Shown here: piece after piece, positions 34,161-47,100 of the stretch | Layout of the letters: each line of letters opens with the position of its first letter | Numbering within the stretch: the first letter of the stretch is position 1 | NCBI RefSeq assembly: GCF_000001735.4 | Contig: NC_003076.8 | Location: forward strand, 9,920,001 to 9,984,000 | Source: Arabidopsis thaliana | Lineage: Eukaryota; Streptophyta; Magnoliopsida; Brassicales; Brassicaceae | Length of the DNA stretch: 64,000 nt | Direction of reading: 5' to 3' | Notes under the pieces: model-generated | Told to the model about the DNA's origin: nothing | Seen by the model: only the letters and a program-made list of their open reading frames with translations | The model's database searches: none | Position numbers and translations under genes: made by a program

Positions 34161-34430
34161 CCCATCCAAGAGCAACGGTCACCTGCAAAACAAGAAGACA
34201 AAATTAAGGAAGCTTCAAGGAAATTGCTAAAAGATGAAAGCAATTCCAGCTGTCCAAGTCAAGACCTAATCTTGACTAATAGGTTTGAATGTCTAGAGAG
34301 TGAGGACCTAGCTTAACCTAATCTAGAGACTATATTGGAGAGTCTAATGTAATCACAACATTAAGAGAGAAATAAGATGGAAAATATTTCAGTCTCCTTC
34401 ACATACTATCTCTAAAGCTGACTACTTTCA
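33962..34430 (+). repeat. 3' LTR of the copia element
   Basis: 469 bp, four differences from the 5' LTR. The TATA box region reads TATATTGG here, so this LTR is less likely to drive downstream transcription. Confidence 0.94.
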
Positions 34431-34435
34431 TGTAG
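34431..34435. repeat. 5-bp target duplication of the copia element, right copy
   Basis: TGTAG, identical to 29199-29203. Confidence 0.92.
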
Positions 34436-35738
34436 AAGTTGGGCACATCGAATACATGGGATTCAATGTCCTGGCTTTATGGGAAAGAAGAACGGGAAAC
34501 GAACAATTCTGCGGAGCAAATTGTGAATGCTAAATTGTTAGATCGTGAGGTAACTGTCATTTATTTTGTTTGGTTTTCACTAATCGTTGATCACATATTT
34601 GATTACGCGTTTGAGTTAGTGACAGCACAATAGAAAAGAAGCCATACAAGCACCACATCTTTTGCCATGAATACACCCATCAATCCACATCCATACTATG
34701 GTATGCTACGATCAAATCTTACTCCTAAACTACTAGAATGTATGTAGATTCATGATCAGCTGTTTCTGTTTTGTTTTGTTTTTTTTTAAAACAGGCCCAG
34801 CCTCGATTGATTCAGCACTTTCTAAAGATACTTTATCAGGTAACTCTCTCGCTCAAGGCATTTATTCAATTTACAATGCTTCTCCGGTTTCTTTTCCTTA
34901 AAGCTAAAGACCAGTACCTGACATTTTCTTGGTTCAAGTAAAGTTTTTTTTTGTTCACTTTGAAATGTCCAGTTCTTTCTATTTTCTTGCAAAATTTGCA
35001 GACGTTACAGTAGCTAATTCTGCAGAATCTTTCTTCCGTTCCAACTCTAATTGTTGTTAAGTGGGTGAGTTCATGGAGACTTGCAGCGTTTGTAATTGTT
35101 TGTATCCTTATACATGTGGTATGTATATTAACCAGTGACTTGATAATAACTTAAACTATCTACAAAGTTTATTTATTTCTAAGGGTGGAATAAGATTATT
35201 TGCATGATTTAGGTTTGAGAATCATTATGGAAAATGGCAACGGGTTCACTATGTGTCACAAAAGCAATGCAACATGAACTGGATCAGAATTAGTGTGGTG
35301 AGATGAAATTTCTCATAGATACCTGTTATATTTGATTATAAAGTAAAAAGTGATGTGATTCTGATTCTATGCAATAATATTCTGAGTTGGTGTTTTTTGG
35401 GCAGCAACAAGGTAGATAAAAAGCTCTTGGAGAAAGTTATAGGTGAAAAGAGTATGCACTTTGGCTCCATCGTTAAGGTTTCTCAAACATATTTATCAGG
35501 CCATTTAATCCGTTTATAAGGGTGAAATCTCTAGACCAACCACCATGTTTCCTATCACAAAGACACAATCGGCGATGATAAACTAACAATTGAAGAGAAG
35601 AGATAAGACTGAGATTGTTTTACATCTGTATTTATTCTTATACCAATTAGTTGTCGTTTTTTTTCTTTTTCATTTAAATGTTCTTCGAAAAATTCAGTAG
35701 TTAATATAATTTTCAATTAGTAAAACAAAGTACCACGT
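34436..35738. other. Possible exon relics flanking the copia insertion
   Basis: Several short stretches with coding flavour are bounded by AG and GT (for example 34796-34839, 35001-35060, 35405-35478), but no continuous frame links them and no family is recognised. Left of the copia element (about 28780-29198) there is similar transcribed-looking DNA. The copia element probably landed inside an old gene fragment or a Helitron carrying one. Confidence 0.3.
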
Positions 35739-35765
35739 CCGTGCTTAGCACGGGCATAATGCTAG
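35739..35765 (+). mobile_element. Helitron-type 3' terminus
   Basis: CCGTGC-TTA-GCACGG hairpin (35739-35753), nine bases, then CTAG (35762-35765) followed by T. This fits the Helitron 3' rule closely. The 5' end was not found. Confidence 0.65.
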
Positions 35766-36899
35766 TTTAAATATATATTCAAATATGTTTAATTAATATT
35801 GTGTTATTTTTTTAAACTTGAGTGTTGTTTCATTTTGCAAACTCTAACAACAAACTTTGGTTAAGATTAAAGTAAATGCATTTGTTACAGTCTTTCATAA
35901 TTTTTCAACTAAAGTGATTAGTGATGCTGTTGTTTCATTTCCAAACTCTAATCACCTAAGCTATGGTCAAAGCTTTAAAGTGAGTGTATCTGTTACAGTG
36001 TTTGGATAAATTTCCAACTATATGGATATTGTTGATTCACAACTTACTTTTTTGAGGGTTATTATAAATTTAGGCATATTTTGGGCCAAAAATTATAAAA
36101 AATGCATATTTCAATTGGGCTTACAATCCTAGGCATTTTTGGCCTATTAAAAGTCTTTTTGCCCTGAAGTTCACTCTTCATCGTTTCCTTCTCTTCCTCT
36201 TCATCCCTTCCTTTTCTTCTTCATATTTCCAGAAAATTTTAATTTTGTTCTTGAGAAAATTCTTTTTTGATTACAAACACTAAACCCTAAGGAATGATAC
36301 TAAAACTCAAACAAAATAATTAAATGAACCGTTTGAGATATAAAAAACGGATGAACCAATTACGAAATAAAAATTTGAGATCTTATCATTGTCTTCTTCG
36401 AGCTCGTTTATCATGATACGTGAGTCATGACCATCACTTCTCACCGCCGCCCAACATTGCTGTTGCCGAAGCTTATATATTGTCGTCGTTCCGTTGTTGT
36501 AAGCGGAGATCTTGTCCGATGTCTTCCATTACGTTAAAAAATTGAATTAATCGATTCAATCAAAGAAACAATCTCAGATTAATAATTTAAAAAAAAAAAA
36601 ATCAAAGAAACAATCTCATCAATTGGAGGAACCTCAAAATTGATTGCGGAAAGAAATTCTAGACCCAAATTTAATTTTTAATTAATTTGAAAAGGGCAAA
36701 ATCGTCAATAAAAGGTAATAGAAGTACACATTCGCGTAAGACATGTGTAAAATGTTTAATCATACAATACCCTTCATTTTATTGTGCTATTTTCATAATT
36801 GATCATACTTTTCTGACCATTTTGTGTTTGTGTGTCAACTACACTCTTACTTCATTACTTTTTTTTTTCTTTTTTTTTTCTTTCTATTATCTGCCTTGT
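35766..36899. repeat. Probable non-autonomous transposon remnant, class uncertain
   Basis: From about 36041 (GGCATATTTTGGGCC ... GGCATTTTTGGCC) to about 36840 the layout (AT-rich edge, CT-rich block at 36168-36230, GGGCAAAATCGTCAAT near 36694) resembles the edges of the region at 18780-20700 and of crucifer MULE-like repeats. No terminal inverted repeats or target duplication found. Confidence 0.3.
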
Positions 36900-37650
36900 A
36901 TTAAAATTAGATACCCACAAATTTGGGATTGGGCTTTGGTTTACAATGAAAAACAAAGATAAAGGCAAATCAGAAAAAAATTATCGGAAAAGAGGATCTT
37001 GCCCTGGTGACACTGTGGCGCAGAGAGTCCGACCATTGGCACCGGCGGATGCAAGAACCACAGCTTTGCAGCGGATCGAAGTATCTAGTAAACAGAGATG
37101 AAGCATCCGACTCCCGATTCTGTTCCTTTTCCCTTGATCAACTGTTCCCACCACAGATCTCTTGGTATGGTCAACCCTCCGACATCACGACACGCCGTTG
37201 TCAGCTCCCGAACCTAGCAAGTCGACAATCTCAAGCATAACCCCTCCTTTTCAATCCGGCGAATCTTTGATTTACCTAACAAAAAACCTTCAATTCGGCC
37301 AGGAGGAAGCAGATCACGGTGGTGTTAGAGGTTGATGGCTCAATCGGAAACCCAAACACATTGAATCCGCTATAGGCAACAAGATCCAGGAGGATCCATC
37401 ATTAACCATCATGGCGATTCGGCACCACCCACCTTCTCCACATCGACTTCCGCCGTAGTTGCAGAGACCGATACGACGGCTGAACCACGAGAAGAATCCG
37501 TTACACCAGCCGACGTCCACAACCAAAAGAAACAGTAATGAATCTCTACTTCCAACATGTTGGATCCGCAAACACATCGAAAGGGACAAAATCACACCAC
37601 TACCGACGGAGAAGGGATCTTGTTCACCCCTGAAATTTCATTGATGTTAC
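36900..37650. other. GC-richer island without a long frame
   Basis: Composition shifts clearly upward in GC compared with both sides, and six-frame reading gives only frames below 100 codons. The sequence looks exon-like (CCGACCATTGGCACCGG, ACTTCCGCCGTAGTTGC) but broken. It may be a retroposed or captured gene fragment; I cannot identify the source. Confidence 0.35.
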
Positions 37651-38198
37651 CCATTTTGTATGTAACATTGTTTCTTCTTTGATGTTGACAACTTTATAGT
37701 TGTAAAATACAATAGCCACTAACAATAGCCACTAACAAGTGTGAAGATATATATCTTAAACACTAAACTACCAAAAGAAAATTGTGAAGATAGATATTTG
37801 GACAATTCCACTCACGATTACTATTGCTTTTGATGTCGAACAAAAACGTTACTTGCTGGTTTAGAAAATATAGGATCAAAATAATGCATCTACATGACTA
37901 CATCAATGGAAACGAAACCAAATTGGGCCAAGCCCATTAATTAAAAAGGAGACACCCAACATTAGATATCTACTTTTGTCCATCAAACTTTGTTTTATGA
38001 TTTTTATCTTGTGGTATATTATTATACACTTCGGAATCGGTTGTTCCGTTCCTTTTCCTGGTATCAACTTATGTGAACAATGAGACATTGAGACGATAAA
38101 TCAACTCATGATGGCTTCGACCAAAAAAACGCATTTCGGATTTCAAAAGGAATGTTACAAATGTAACATCATCGCTGATCTATTTACAACACAAAGTT
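37651..38198. other. 3' flank of the PP2C gene
   Basis: AT-rich spacer containing the PP2C 3' UTR on the minus strand; nothing else recognised. Confidence 0.5.
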
Positions 38199-40219
38199 TT
38201 ACTTTAAAATCGTCATGGCATGATGATGTTGTGATAGAGATGACGATGAAGAAGAATGGAGGAAGAGGCAGACGACTGACATATCATCCATGGAGTATCC
38301 TCGTCTCTTTTTCTTCCAAGCCCGAACCGCTTGCTCTACTAATCGCTTAGCCGCCTTAGGCCGCTCAGCCGTTGAGGAGACAATCTCTATAGCCTCTTGG
38401 TTAGAGATCACATCCCATATCTTTTACATTCAAACCAAAGAGAAATAAAAAGATTAATTACTAAAGATGCCGATAAATAATTTAATTAAGACTGTACAAC
38501 CAAGATAAACCAAGTCGATTCAAATCGAACCAAAATGTATACAAACACCAAAATTTATATACATTTGAACTTTAAAAATCTATCTACCTAAACATCAAAG
38601 CCGAACCAAAACCACTCAAGTCGATTCATAATAGATTTATATACCAATGAGTAATTTTCATTAAACCAAAAAACTCAAACCAAGGAAAACCTAAATTCGG
38701 ATTAAAAATTCCTAAATCAAATAAACAATATTCCAATTTGCTTTTCTTTTGGTATTACCAAGTCTCTTATTCAAATGTGGTTATTTCTTTTCTTTTTCAA
38801 ATTGACTTTTTATAACTTTTTGAACGTTTTAAGAGTGTGGATGAGTATATTTTGTTTGTGTAAAGGTTTATAAGTATTTACCCCATCACTGGCCAAGATT
38901 ATGAAGTGGTCTTTAGTAGAGATGTGTCTTTGAGTGACTTCAGGGACTGAGACCAATCCATACTCTTTAATACAGTAGTCTCCGAATGCTCTTGACATTG
39001 CGAGCCCCGGTGTTTCTGCGTCTGGCTGCCACACACGATGGACTCCCGGCTCATCATCTAGACAGAAAACCCGCCCTTTGCAGCCAATTATCCGCTCCTT
39101 CTCCTCTGTTTTGTTTTTCAAAGCAACCCAAATTCAAGATTAAGAGTCAAGAATTCACTAGAATATACATATAAGATTTGTATTTTGTTTGCTTCTTTGA
39201 TTTCTAAGAGGACGGAAGTTAAAACTTCCGAGATCTAGTAAGGTAAAAATGCTTATGGAATTTAAGAGGGATTAAGAAAACTAACGTGGTAGATTCGGTT
39301 TGAAATCGAGGGTGAGCTGAACCGCAACCAAGCTTCCCTCATCCGACTCCATGGCTAGTACCGCTCTTGAATCGCCTACATTTGCTACATAAATAACTTC
39401 ACCCTACATACGCCAATAAACCATTAATCAGTGAACAGAAAAATTCTCAAAAAACGTTTACTAACAATAGGAAGAAACTAATATTCATTTTAAGTTTTAC
39501 CTGTCTCACAATGGTTAGAGCTGTTGTGCCGCTATAGTAAGAATCGATCTTGCGGTGATGTTCAAGCTCTTGATCAACCGTTGCACACGTTTTTAGATAG
39601 GATTGCTTCCATATGTCGAATCTTGAGATTTTTTTATTAGAGCCTTCGAGGTCGAGCTCGGGTTCTAGAGTGGCCTGAGCAAGAATCTTTTGCCAGTTGC
39701 AAAGAAGCGACAAAGGCATTGAGTTTCTTACTTGTTTGGCTACATAGTGACCCCATGGACCGTGTCCATCGAATATCCCGCAGAAGATCATGTCTTCTTG
39801 GCACCCAAATCCCTGTTTACCAAAGATAAATGAGACTTTTTACAAGCATAAGTACTTTTTCATAAGAGTCTTGTGAAAATATTTAATTTAAGACGCAACG
39901 AGAAGCTATAAACATACTCATAAAGCGGTAAATAACATAAAGGACTATATAAATCAAGATGATGTTATTGTACCTCCCAAACGAGTGCACAATCCTGATT
40001 AACGCCTTTTTCGCCGCGTTTGGAGAAAAGAGAGGCTAAATTATTAGATCCTTGTACATTAACATAACCAGAGGATTTCAGAATCAATTCTTTTTTCTTA
40101 GCCTCGCTTGCCATCTCATCAGCAGCTTCCTTTGCGTCGCAGTTTCCATTGTTGTTCTTCACTTTCTTTATAGAAAATGATCGAGCTAATCCATTGAACA
40201 TCGATGAGAAATGTCCCAT
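38199..40219 (-). CDS. EGR2: Clade E protein phosphatase 2C, EGR2-like
   Basis: Five exons on the minus strand: 40219-39974, 39812-39501, 39403-39286, 39105-38882 and 38420-38199, all with GT-AG introns, joining in frame to 373 residues, the length I recall for A. thaliana At5g27930 (EGR2). PP2C metal-binding and core motifs are present: IFDGHGPWGH near residue 97, VANVGDSRAV, LAMSRAFGD, ILASDGIWDV and a late DDMS aspartate pair. It dephosphorylates Ser/Thr in a Mn/Mg-dependent way. EGR phosphatases are known as microtubule-associated negative regulators of growth under drought. The N-terminus MGHFSSMF suggests glycine-2 myristoylation and membrane attachment. EGR1 and EGR3 are paralogues elsewhere; the neighbours favour EGR2. 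Confidence 0.92.
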
Positions 40220-42947
40220 CTTTTAAATACCCCAAAAGATTAATATATCAAGCAACAACGAGAAACTTTCTCCTTAAGCTTCAGATGATCCTTAAAAAAC
40301 AAGAAACCAAAACTTCTTTAGAAACTTTGATAGTGCTACAAGGAGATCATAAAACAGAGGTTAAATCTTAAAAGTAAGAAGATGAGTCATAGTGTTGAGA
40401 ATCTAGACACTTTGAAAAACAACAACAAAAATTGAACTTCAAGTGGAATATTCATAAGTCTGACATGGAATTCCATTGAAACAAGCTTCTAAGATTTATC
40501 TTTGATGTACATGATTTTGACTTGAAGGGAAAGAGAGTTTCTGTTTAAAGAAAACACATCTAGAGATATTTCTTAATAAGGAAATGTAAAACAAGTTGCA
40601 AGATTCCAAGATTCTTCTCTTTTGCTTTTTCAGGGAAAACTAACAAGAAACAAAAAAAATGAGAACTTTCTCAGCATGTTGTTGCTTAATACTATATATT
40701 AATATGAACACCTAAAAGGCTAAAAGAAGCAAACACTCTTAATCTCCATAGATTTGCTTCAAAAATAAGTTTGATAAGATAAAAATTTCTAAATTTGAGA
40801 CAAAGGAGCAAAAATCTTCATATCACCCGAAGTGAAAAAGTGACGACCAATTTTACACAATTTTTTTTTTACTTTTTATATCAAGAACTAAAAACCTTGG
40901 TTTACTTGGATTCAGAAGTAGAAAGGAAAAAAGACAGAACCCAAGAAAGGTTTCTCTTCAGCTTTCATTTAGATCTTGTCACAGACCAATCATATTCTTC
41001 TTACATGTATAAAGAGAGAGAAAGATTTAGACCTTTGAAATGGCACGTAAGGATAAACGCTCGAGAAAAGCTGGCTAAAGTATCCACCGGAGAAGTAGCT
41101 AATGGAGCGACGAGAGAAAAATATCAGAATCCATTTAATGGAACAATTAAGGATTGGAGTTGAAACTATTTTTAAGAATAGTTAAACTTTTTTTTCTGGT
41201 ACGTTGTTTGTCTCTGTTCATTTTTTATCTTGTGGCAGGAGAAAGGACAAAGAAGTAGCACGACATCGTCTTTGTTGGGTTTGGTCTTTTGTGGTTGATA
41301 TAAAATCATTAAATTTCAATTATTACATTTCTCCACGATATTTTGTTGATTTTATGTATGTTTTTAAAATGTAGGTTCTTTGAATAAATTATTGAAAAAT
41401 AAAATTGTTTGATTTAGAACAATATTGTTTGGGATTATACTAAAGAACGACAGCTACATGATATATTTGATATAATTAGACAAATATATCTTCTCGATTG
41501 ACCATAACAATTTAAAGAACTTAAATAGTTTTAAATGATGTTAAGATTTGATCATAAACGATAGATTATTGTCAGAAAAAAATATTTAATAAAATTGGGT
41601 ACATGATGAAATGGGTTATGAGATGGCTGACTATGTCCCAATCGTTACATCAAGGGTCAAATGAAACAGATCCAAAACATTCAGTAAATATTACAATTCT
41701 TCGAGAATACTAATCAAATTTGTTTAATTCTTCACTTATATATTTCTGATATTTTTTCGCAAATCAGAAGTCAAAGTTAACTAATTTCGCAAATCAGAAG
41801 ACAAAATTTTCTTGTGGTTAACTATTAACATAAATCATAATAATTGGTACAAAATTAGGTAACCGAGAGTTGTTAAAAGATATTAAAATTAGGCAAGCAA
41901 GTAAAGAAAATCATATTCCATAGTTGGGGAATCCAATCATACATATATGATGTTATCATTGATTATTTATTTAACATTGTTATGAAATATATTAATACTT
42001 TTAAATGGAATTGCGTCATATGATTATCGTGATAACTATATTCCCGCATGTCAACGAAACCAATTTAGAGTAAAATATTCAAGTATTGTTATGAAAGTGA
42101 ATATTTAAATACGTACGTGAACGTGAACATAGTTGATGTATTACATACGTATATGATTAAAATATTATCAACTATCTTTCTAACTGAACAAAAATTAGGT
42201 CAATATCAACACTTTAAAATTAGGTAAATTTAAAATTTATAACTTTCACTTTATTTATGCATATGTCAGTTTGAGTAAAGTTAATTTTGTAAGTTACCAT
42301 TTGTTTACTATTACTTTTAGACTTAGAGAGCTTTCTCTCACCAATTAGAGTTCTTGGCTTTGTCTTAAAAGGTTTGCCATTAGTAGGTTATCAATCACAA
42401 AAATAAAAACAAAGTAATGAAACTAGTTATAATATATTAATATCACCAAGAAAATAGCATTACAAAAAATGTATGAAAGTATCACAAAGAGTAACAAGCG
42501 TTATCGTTTATTGCTTTTGCTTGACTATATGTTAAATGAAGTTTTACATAACAGATTTTGTATCAAGTATCGGATACAATGAATTTATATTAGGATAAAA
42601 ACATATAAGAGATTTTAATCAAACAGATTATTTTGGCTACGCATTTTGTTTACCGACCAAATAAGATGGGTAGAAAAAGCATGAAATCGATAGAAATGAC
42701 TTGACAATAATGCTCTCTTAACTTTTAGTAAAGTCTAGTAGAAGGCACTGCACTAATTAATAATTTTCAAAACTCAGACAATAAAGAAAGAAAAATTGCT
42801 AGAAGTTACAAGCAAAGGGGTACCTGTAAACTACAAAAGATTGTTTCATTCAAAAAAAAAAAAACTACAAAAACATGCTTCGCTTGTTAGCAGCAATAAA
42901 TTATATGCTAATGTTTACATTTCCCTATGTTATAAGAATAAAACGAA
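40220..42947. other. PP2C upstream region and AT-rich spacer
   Basis: 40220-41200 holds the probable PP2C leader and promoter. A frame on the plus strand at 40795-41163 has no recognised domain and lies in what should be promoter, so it was not called. Beyond 41200 the DNA is AT-rich without features. Confidence 0.45.
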
Positions 42948-42975
42948 CTAGATTTTAATCCGCGGTATACCGCGG
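42948..42975 (-). mobile_element. Helitron-type 3' terminus with perfect palindrome
   Basis: Read on the minus strand: CCGCGGTATACCGCGG (42975-42960, a perfect 16-bp palindrome), eight spacer bases, then CTAG (42951-42948) followed by T. The interior extends toward higher coordinates. Confidence 0.65.
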
Positions 42976-44077
42976 GACGATTTATTTTTTGAAAGTAATA
43001 TATATTAAAATTTGCAAATTTTATTTTTATAAAATATTTATATTTTACAGTTTATAATTGTTATTAAGTAACGTTATACCACGAATCCATGAGACAATTG
43101 TTAAAAAACTGAAGTTTTAACCCCTGTTAAAACAGCATATTAATAATATTTTAAAATTTTATAAATATTGATTCAAATACATCCACCATATAACCCAATT
43201 ACAAAATAAAACCCGTTCTGTAATTTCTTTACCCGTCCCGTGATTTGTTTTTTAATGTAGTAATTTTTTAAATTAAGAATTATTTTTTATATATAAAAGT
43301 TTTGCAAATTGTATCATTCTCTAATACATTTATATTTTATAGTTTAATTTTATATACAGTAACATTATACATACCACATAACATTTTTGGTTTTATATAA
43401 TCTTTTCTAAATTAGGATGATTTGATATGTTTAATATTAATGGTCTTAAAAATAATAAATTAAAGCTTTAACCCGTATTAAAACGGTGAATTAATTATAT
43501 TTTACTTTTTTTATTAATGTTGATTCAAAAACCCGTCCCTCCAAATCCGTCTTGCCAAAAAGTCATTTATTTTATTAATATTAATTTTGTTAATGATATG
43601 ACTCTGAATTTTAATCTAAACATTTTAGCTAATAACATAAGAGTGCACCATATTTATTTAATAGGGGAATGTACCATATGACCCGAATGCACTTTTATAC
43701 AAATCCACCAAAAAAGTCTTGCAAAAATACTATAGAGATAAGAAACGATAGTCGGTTTTGATAGGTATAAGATTAGCAAATATATTAGTTAGCTTAAATT
43801 AGTTAAAGAATACAAATTGAAAAGCTATATTACACTTTATTCGAATATAGTATTAAAACTTATATAACATAGAGATTTGATAAATTTTTAATTGTTGAAT
43901 ACTTTTTTTGTGCTAATTTTTATGTGATTAAGATTTAATTGATTTCGTATATAAAATATTAAATTGACTTATTTGTTTATTATTTGGTAACAGATAGATA
44001 TTTGAATATTCAGTATATTTTGCTTCAGTTTAGGAAATCTTTGATGATCCTTCTTTAGATCCAATAAGCCCTATAAT
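42976..44077. repeat. Helitron-derived AT-rich DNA
   Basis: Part of the sequence after the palindrome (TTGCAAATTTTATTTTTATAAAATATTTATATTTTACAG... ...TTATTAAGTAACGTTATACC in pieces) recurs near 43309-43372 and again at 58650-58720, so at least three related fragments occur in the window. No coding content. Confidence 0.5.
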
Positions 44078-44106
44078 CTAGATATTAACCTGCAGTATAC
44101 CGCAGG
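44078..44106 (-). mobile_element. Second Helitron-type 3' terminus
   Basis: Minus strand reads CCTGCGGTATACTGCAGG (44106-44089), short spacer, CTAG (44081-44078). The hairpin is close to the one at 42960-42975, indicating a related family. The base after CTAG is A, so the insertion rule is less well met. Confidence 0.5.
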
Positions 44107-47100
44107 TAGGCTTATATTTTAGTTAAACTAAATTTTTTTATTGTAAAGATGATTTAAAAATATATGATATTATTTGATTTGATTTTAAATGTATAGTAAA
44201 TTGTGAGTTGTATATGTTTTGTTGATATTATCTATATTGTTTAGTGTTTAAAATTATACACTTGTAGTTTGATTGTTAATTTAAGAGTTTCACCTGTAGT
44301 ATACCATCTTGTATTAATATCGATCTAAACCCGTCAATTCTAGGATTTTCCAGCTTGTATTAAAAATTGAATCACATCTAATATGTTATTAATTATTGTA
44401 GTATATAAGATTATAAATTTTCAATATAATATGTATGAAATTGAATATAAATATTTCAAATTATGACCCGTTACTTAGTAGAAAGTTTTCTTAAATCTAT
44501 TTTTCACCCGTTATAATATTTTTTCATGTATTGAACAGTTTATATTCGTTTTTAAAAATTCAAATTATGGCATATACGAAAAAACTCTAATTTGTTTTTT
44601 ATAATGATGATATTATTTTTCCGCAAAAATAGATCATATAAAGATGAGAAGTGAACTATAATAATTAATAAAAAATTAATATGATAATTTAGATATCAAA
44701 TATAATTTGTTGATTTTAATAGGTTACTTTTTTGGAAATTAATAATGTATTTCATTTTTCTAATTAAATTAAATTAATTAAAATTTAGATATCAAATCTT
44801 ATATGTTGATTTTGATTGGTTATTATTTTTGGAAATTAATAATGTATTTCGTTTTTTAATTAAATTTAATTAATTAAATTAGTATTTGACTTTTTAATCC
44901 TTAAAGAGATAAATTAATTTACTCTTTAAATTTTTATTTCTAATGGCATACCTATGTAATTACTTACAAAAATTAAGGTTACATTTAAAATGTACTTCCC
45001 AAATAATATAGTAGGATAATAACTTAATATATAAGGGATATGTCTTTGATATTGTAGAATTTCATATGCGTAGAACATTCGAAAAAATCATCTTTAGAAA
45101 ACCAGAAGGTGTAGGATGATCCAATTAATATAAATTTATATTTCTCTAAGTTAATATCATGTTGTTTAGGGCTGTTTACTATAAAAACATTGTTCTTGCA
45201 TGATCAAACGAGTTATGCTGAATTAGATATGCTTATAACCCTTGCCAAACAAAATAATTATATTGATTGATCTATATATGTGATAAATATTAAAAGAAAA
45301 ACATTTATTTCAAATAAGATAATAGTAATACATACAAGCAAGTAAGAAATTAAAATCCCTTAATTAAGAATATATAAAACTTAACTTATTAGAGGATGAG
45401 CAATTCGAAAATAGAATTAAAATAAGTGATCATCTTTGACATGTTCAAACAAATACCAAAACGTGTCTTTTTCACAAAATTATATTAGTTCTTTTTCAAT
45501 ATGAGTATTTATAAAGGTTCGAAAATCATTGAAGGAGATAATTCAACAAGACGAGTCGTTCCACCTAAATATGAAATTAATATATATAAGAAACTGTATA
45601 AAGTATTAGAAAAAGCTAAATAGATATATAACTTATTTGTGTATAAGAAATGTATCAAATAATATACAAAATAAATAAACATTAATCCTGAAAAAGAAAA
45701 TATTTACTTTAACCCTTTTCAGCTTATTGTACTGGTAAAGATGGAAAATATATGCATAAATGATAAATGTTGTATGCTTGGATCACTATTGAAGGCTTTT
45801 GCTGATCTTTCGACCTTTGGTATTTTGTTCTTTTGGTTTGGTTCTTCACGAGGTTTGGTTCTTTTGGTGCAGTTAAGGTTCGTGGGGGTTCTCTTGTTTG
45901 GTTTAGTTTACTTTATACGAACTTTATTCTTCCTTTGCAATAGCCAATATGAATAAAAAAAATGATAAAAATCCAATGGTGAGCATGCAAAATTCGTATA
46001 ATACACGTAGGTCGTATTTATACACGTTTAACATAAAGGGTTGTAAAGTATAGATAAACAGTTTGATATATATTGTATACAAAAAACAAGCATATACTAT
46101 TGTACATGTGAAATGGGCCATGTTATGTACCTATCATTGAAACTATAAAGGTACATACTGACATACATAATCCAATAAAGATTAAACATCGATTGAGTGT
46201 ACTATTTCAAAAAAGTGAATTAAATAATCATCAATCACACACAAATATCTCAAAGAGTATTGGTTGTTCGAATGTTATTGTAAACGAGTTATTTTATGCA
46301 ATAGACAGCTCATAAAAAAAGGGTTGATTGGTCTAGTTTGACTTCGTTATTACACCATGATTATGGCTTTGAATAGTGATCCAACCGCACATTATGGTAT
46401 ATTTTAAATAATAACAAAAATTTTCTATATATATATTTAGAGAATTTTGTTATTATTTAAACTGCACCGCACTTTATTCGCAATTGAATCGTAAATCTAT
46501 ATTCCGGTTTGATCAAAAGATATTTTTTTTGAAACCGATCGATTGGCAATTATCTAGACACTGAGGCGATGAAGCTTCGGCTTTCACATTACTCGAGGAG
46601 GGACTAGTCAGTGAGACAGTTATGGGGACTGTGTATGACCGCTTGTGACGGTAGTCTTAGAGTGGGACCAAAAAGACACGCATAAGAAAACAACAAACAC
46701 TGAATTTTTGTATTCGTTGGATGAATAAATCCCCAATATGTCGGCAACAATCATGCAACACCAAATCTTTTTCTCTGTTTTCAATTATTTTCTTGACGTG
46801 ATATAAAAACAAAGTATTGATAGTAGTAAATAAAGAAATGGTTTTTGACAGGTTGGATATTTGAATTTTCAAAACCATTTTTCTGATTTTTTTCATAAAA
46901 CAAATCGTCTAGTGTGTATAAGAAAACAGTAACATACTAAAAATAGACTAAAAGATCTCCGTATCTTTCTTTCTAATCATGTGGAACTAAAAAATACGTG
47001 TTCCAGGCCATTAGATCTGAACCTACGTGGTAATGAGTCATATGGACCTATGCATGAAAACGTGACGAAGGAAACAATTAAACAAAGGATCACTACTAGA

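Larger units (their letters stand above)
29204..34430 (+). mobile_element. Young Ty1/copia LTR retrotransposon
   Basis: Complete element of 5227 bp: 469-bp LTRs, primer-binding site, gag-protease-integrase-RT-RNase H in the copia order, polypurine tract and a 5-bp target duplication. The LTRs differ at only four positions by my comparison, so the insertion is recent. The coding region has a single frameshift (31221-31284). LTR ends are TATCA...TTTCA rather than the usual TG...CA. A second, decayed relative lies at 59345-63289 in opposite orientation. Confidence 0.95.

Noticed and set aside
38199..40219. Assignment of the PP2C to P2C65 (At5g01700)
   Set aside because: The gene neighbourhood and the 373-residue length fit the EGR2 locus better.
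40795..41163. 122-codon plus-strand frame upstream of the PP2C gene
   Set aside because: It lies in the divergent promoter region, has no recognisable domain and its composition follows the surrounding DNA.
45741..45956. Hydrophobic 71-codon frame
   Set aside because: Leu/Phe-rich from T-rich DNA; no promoter, no family and no conserved neighbour.
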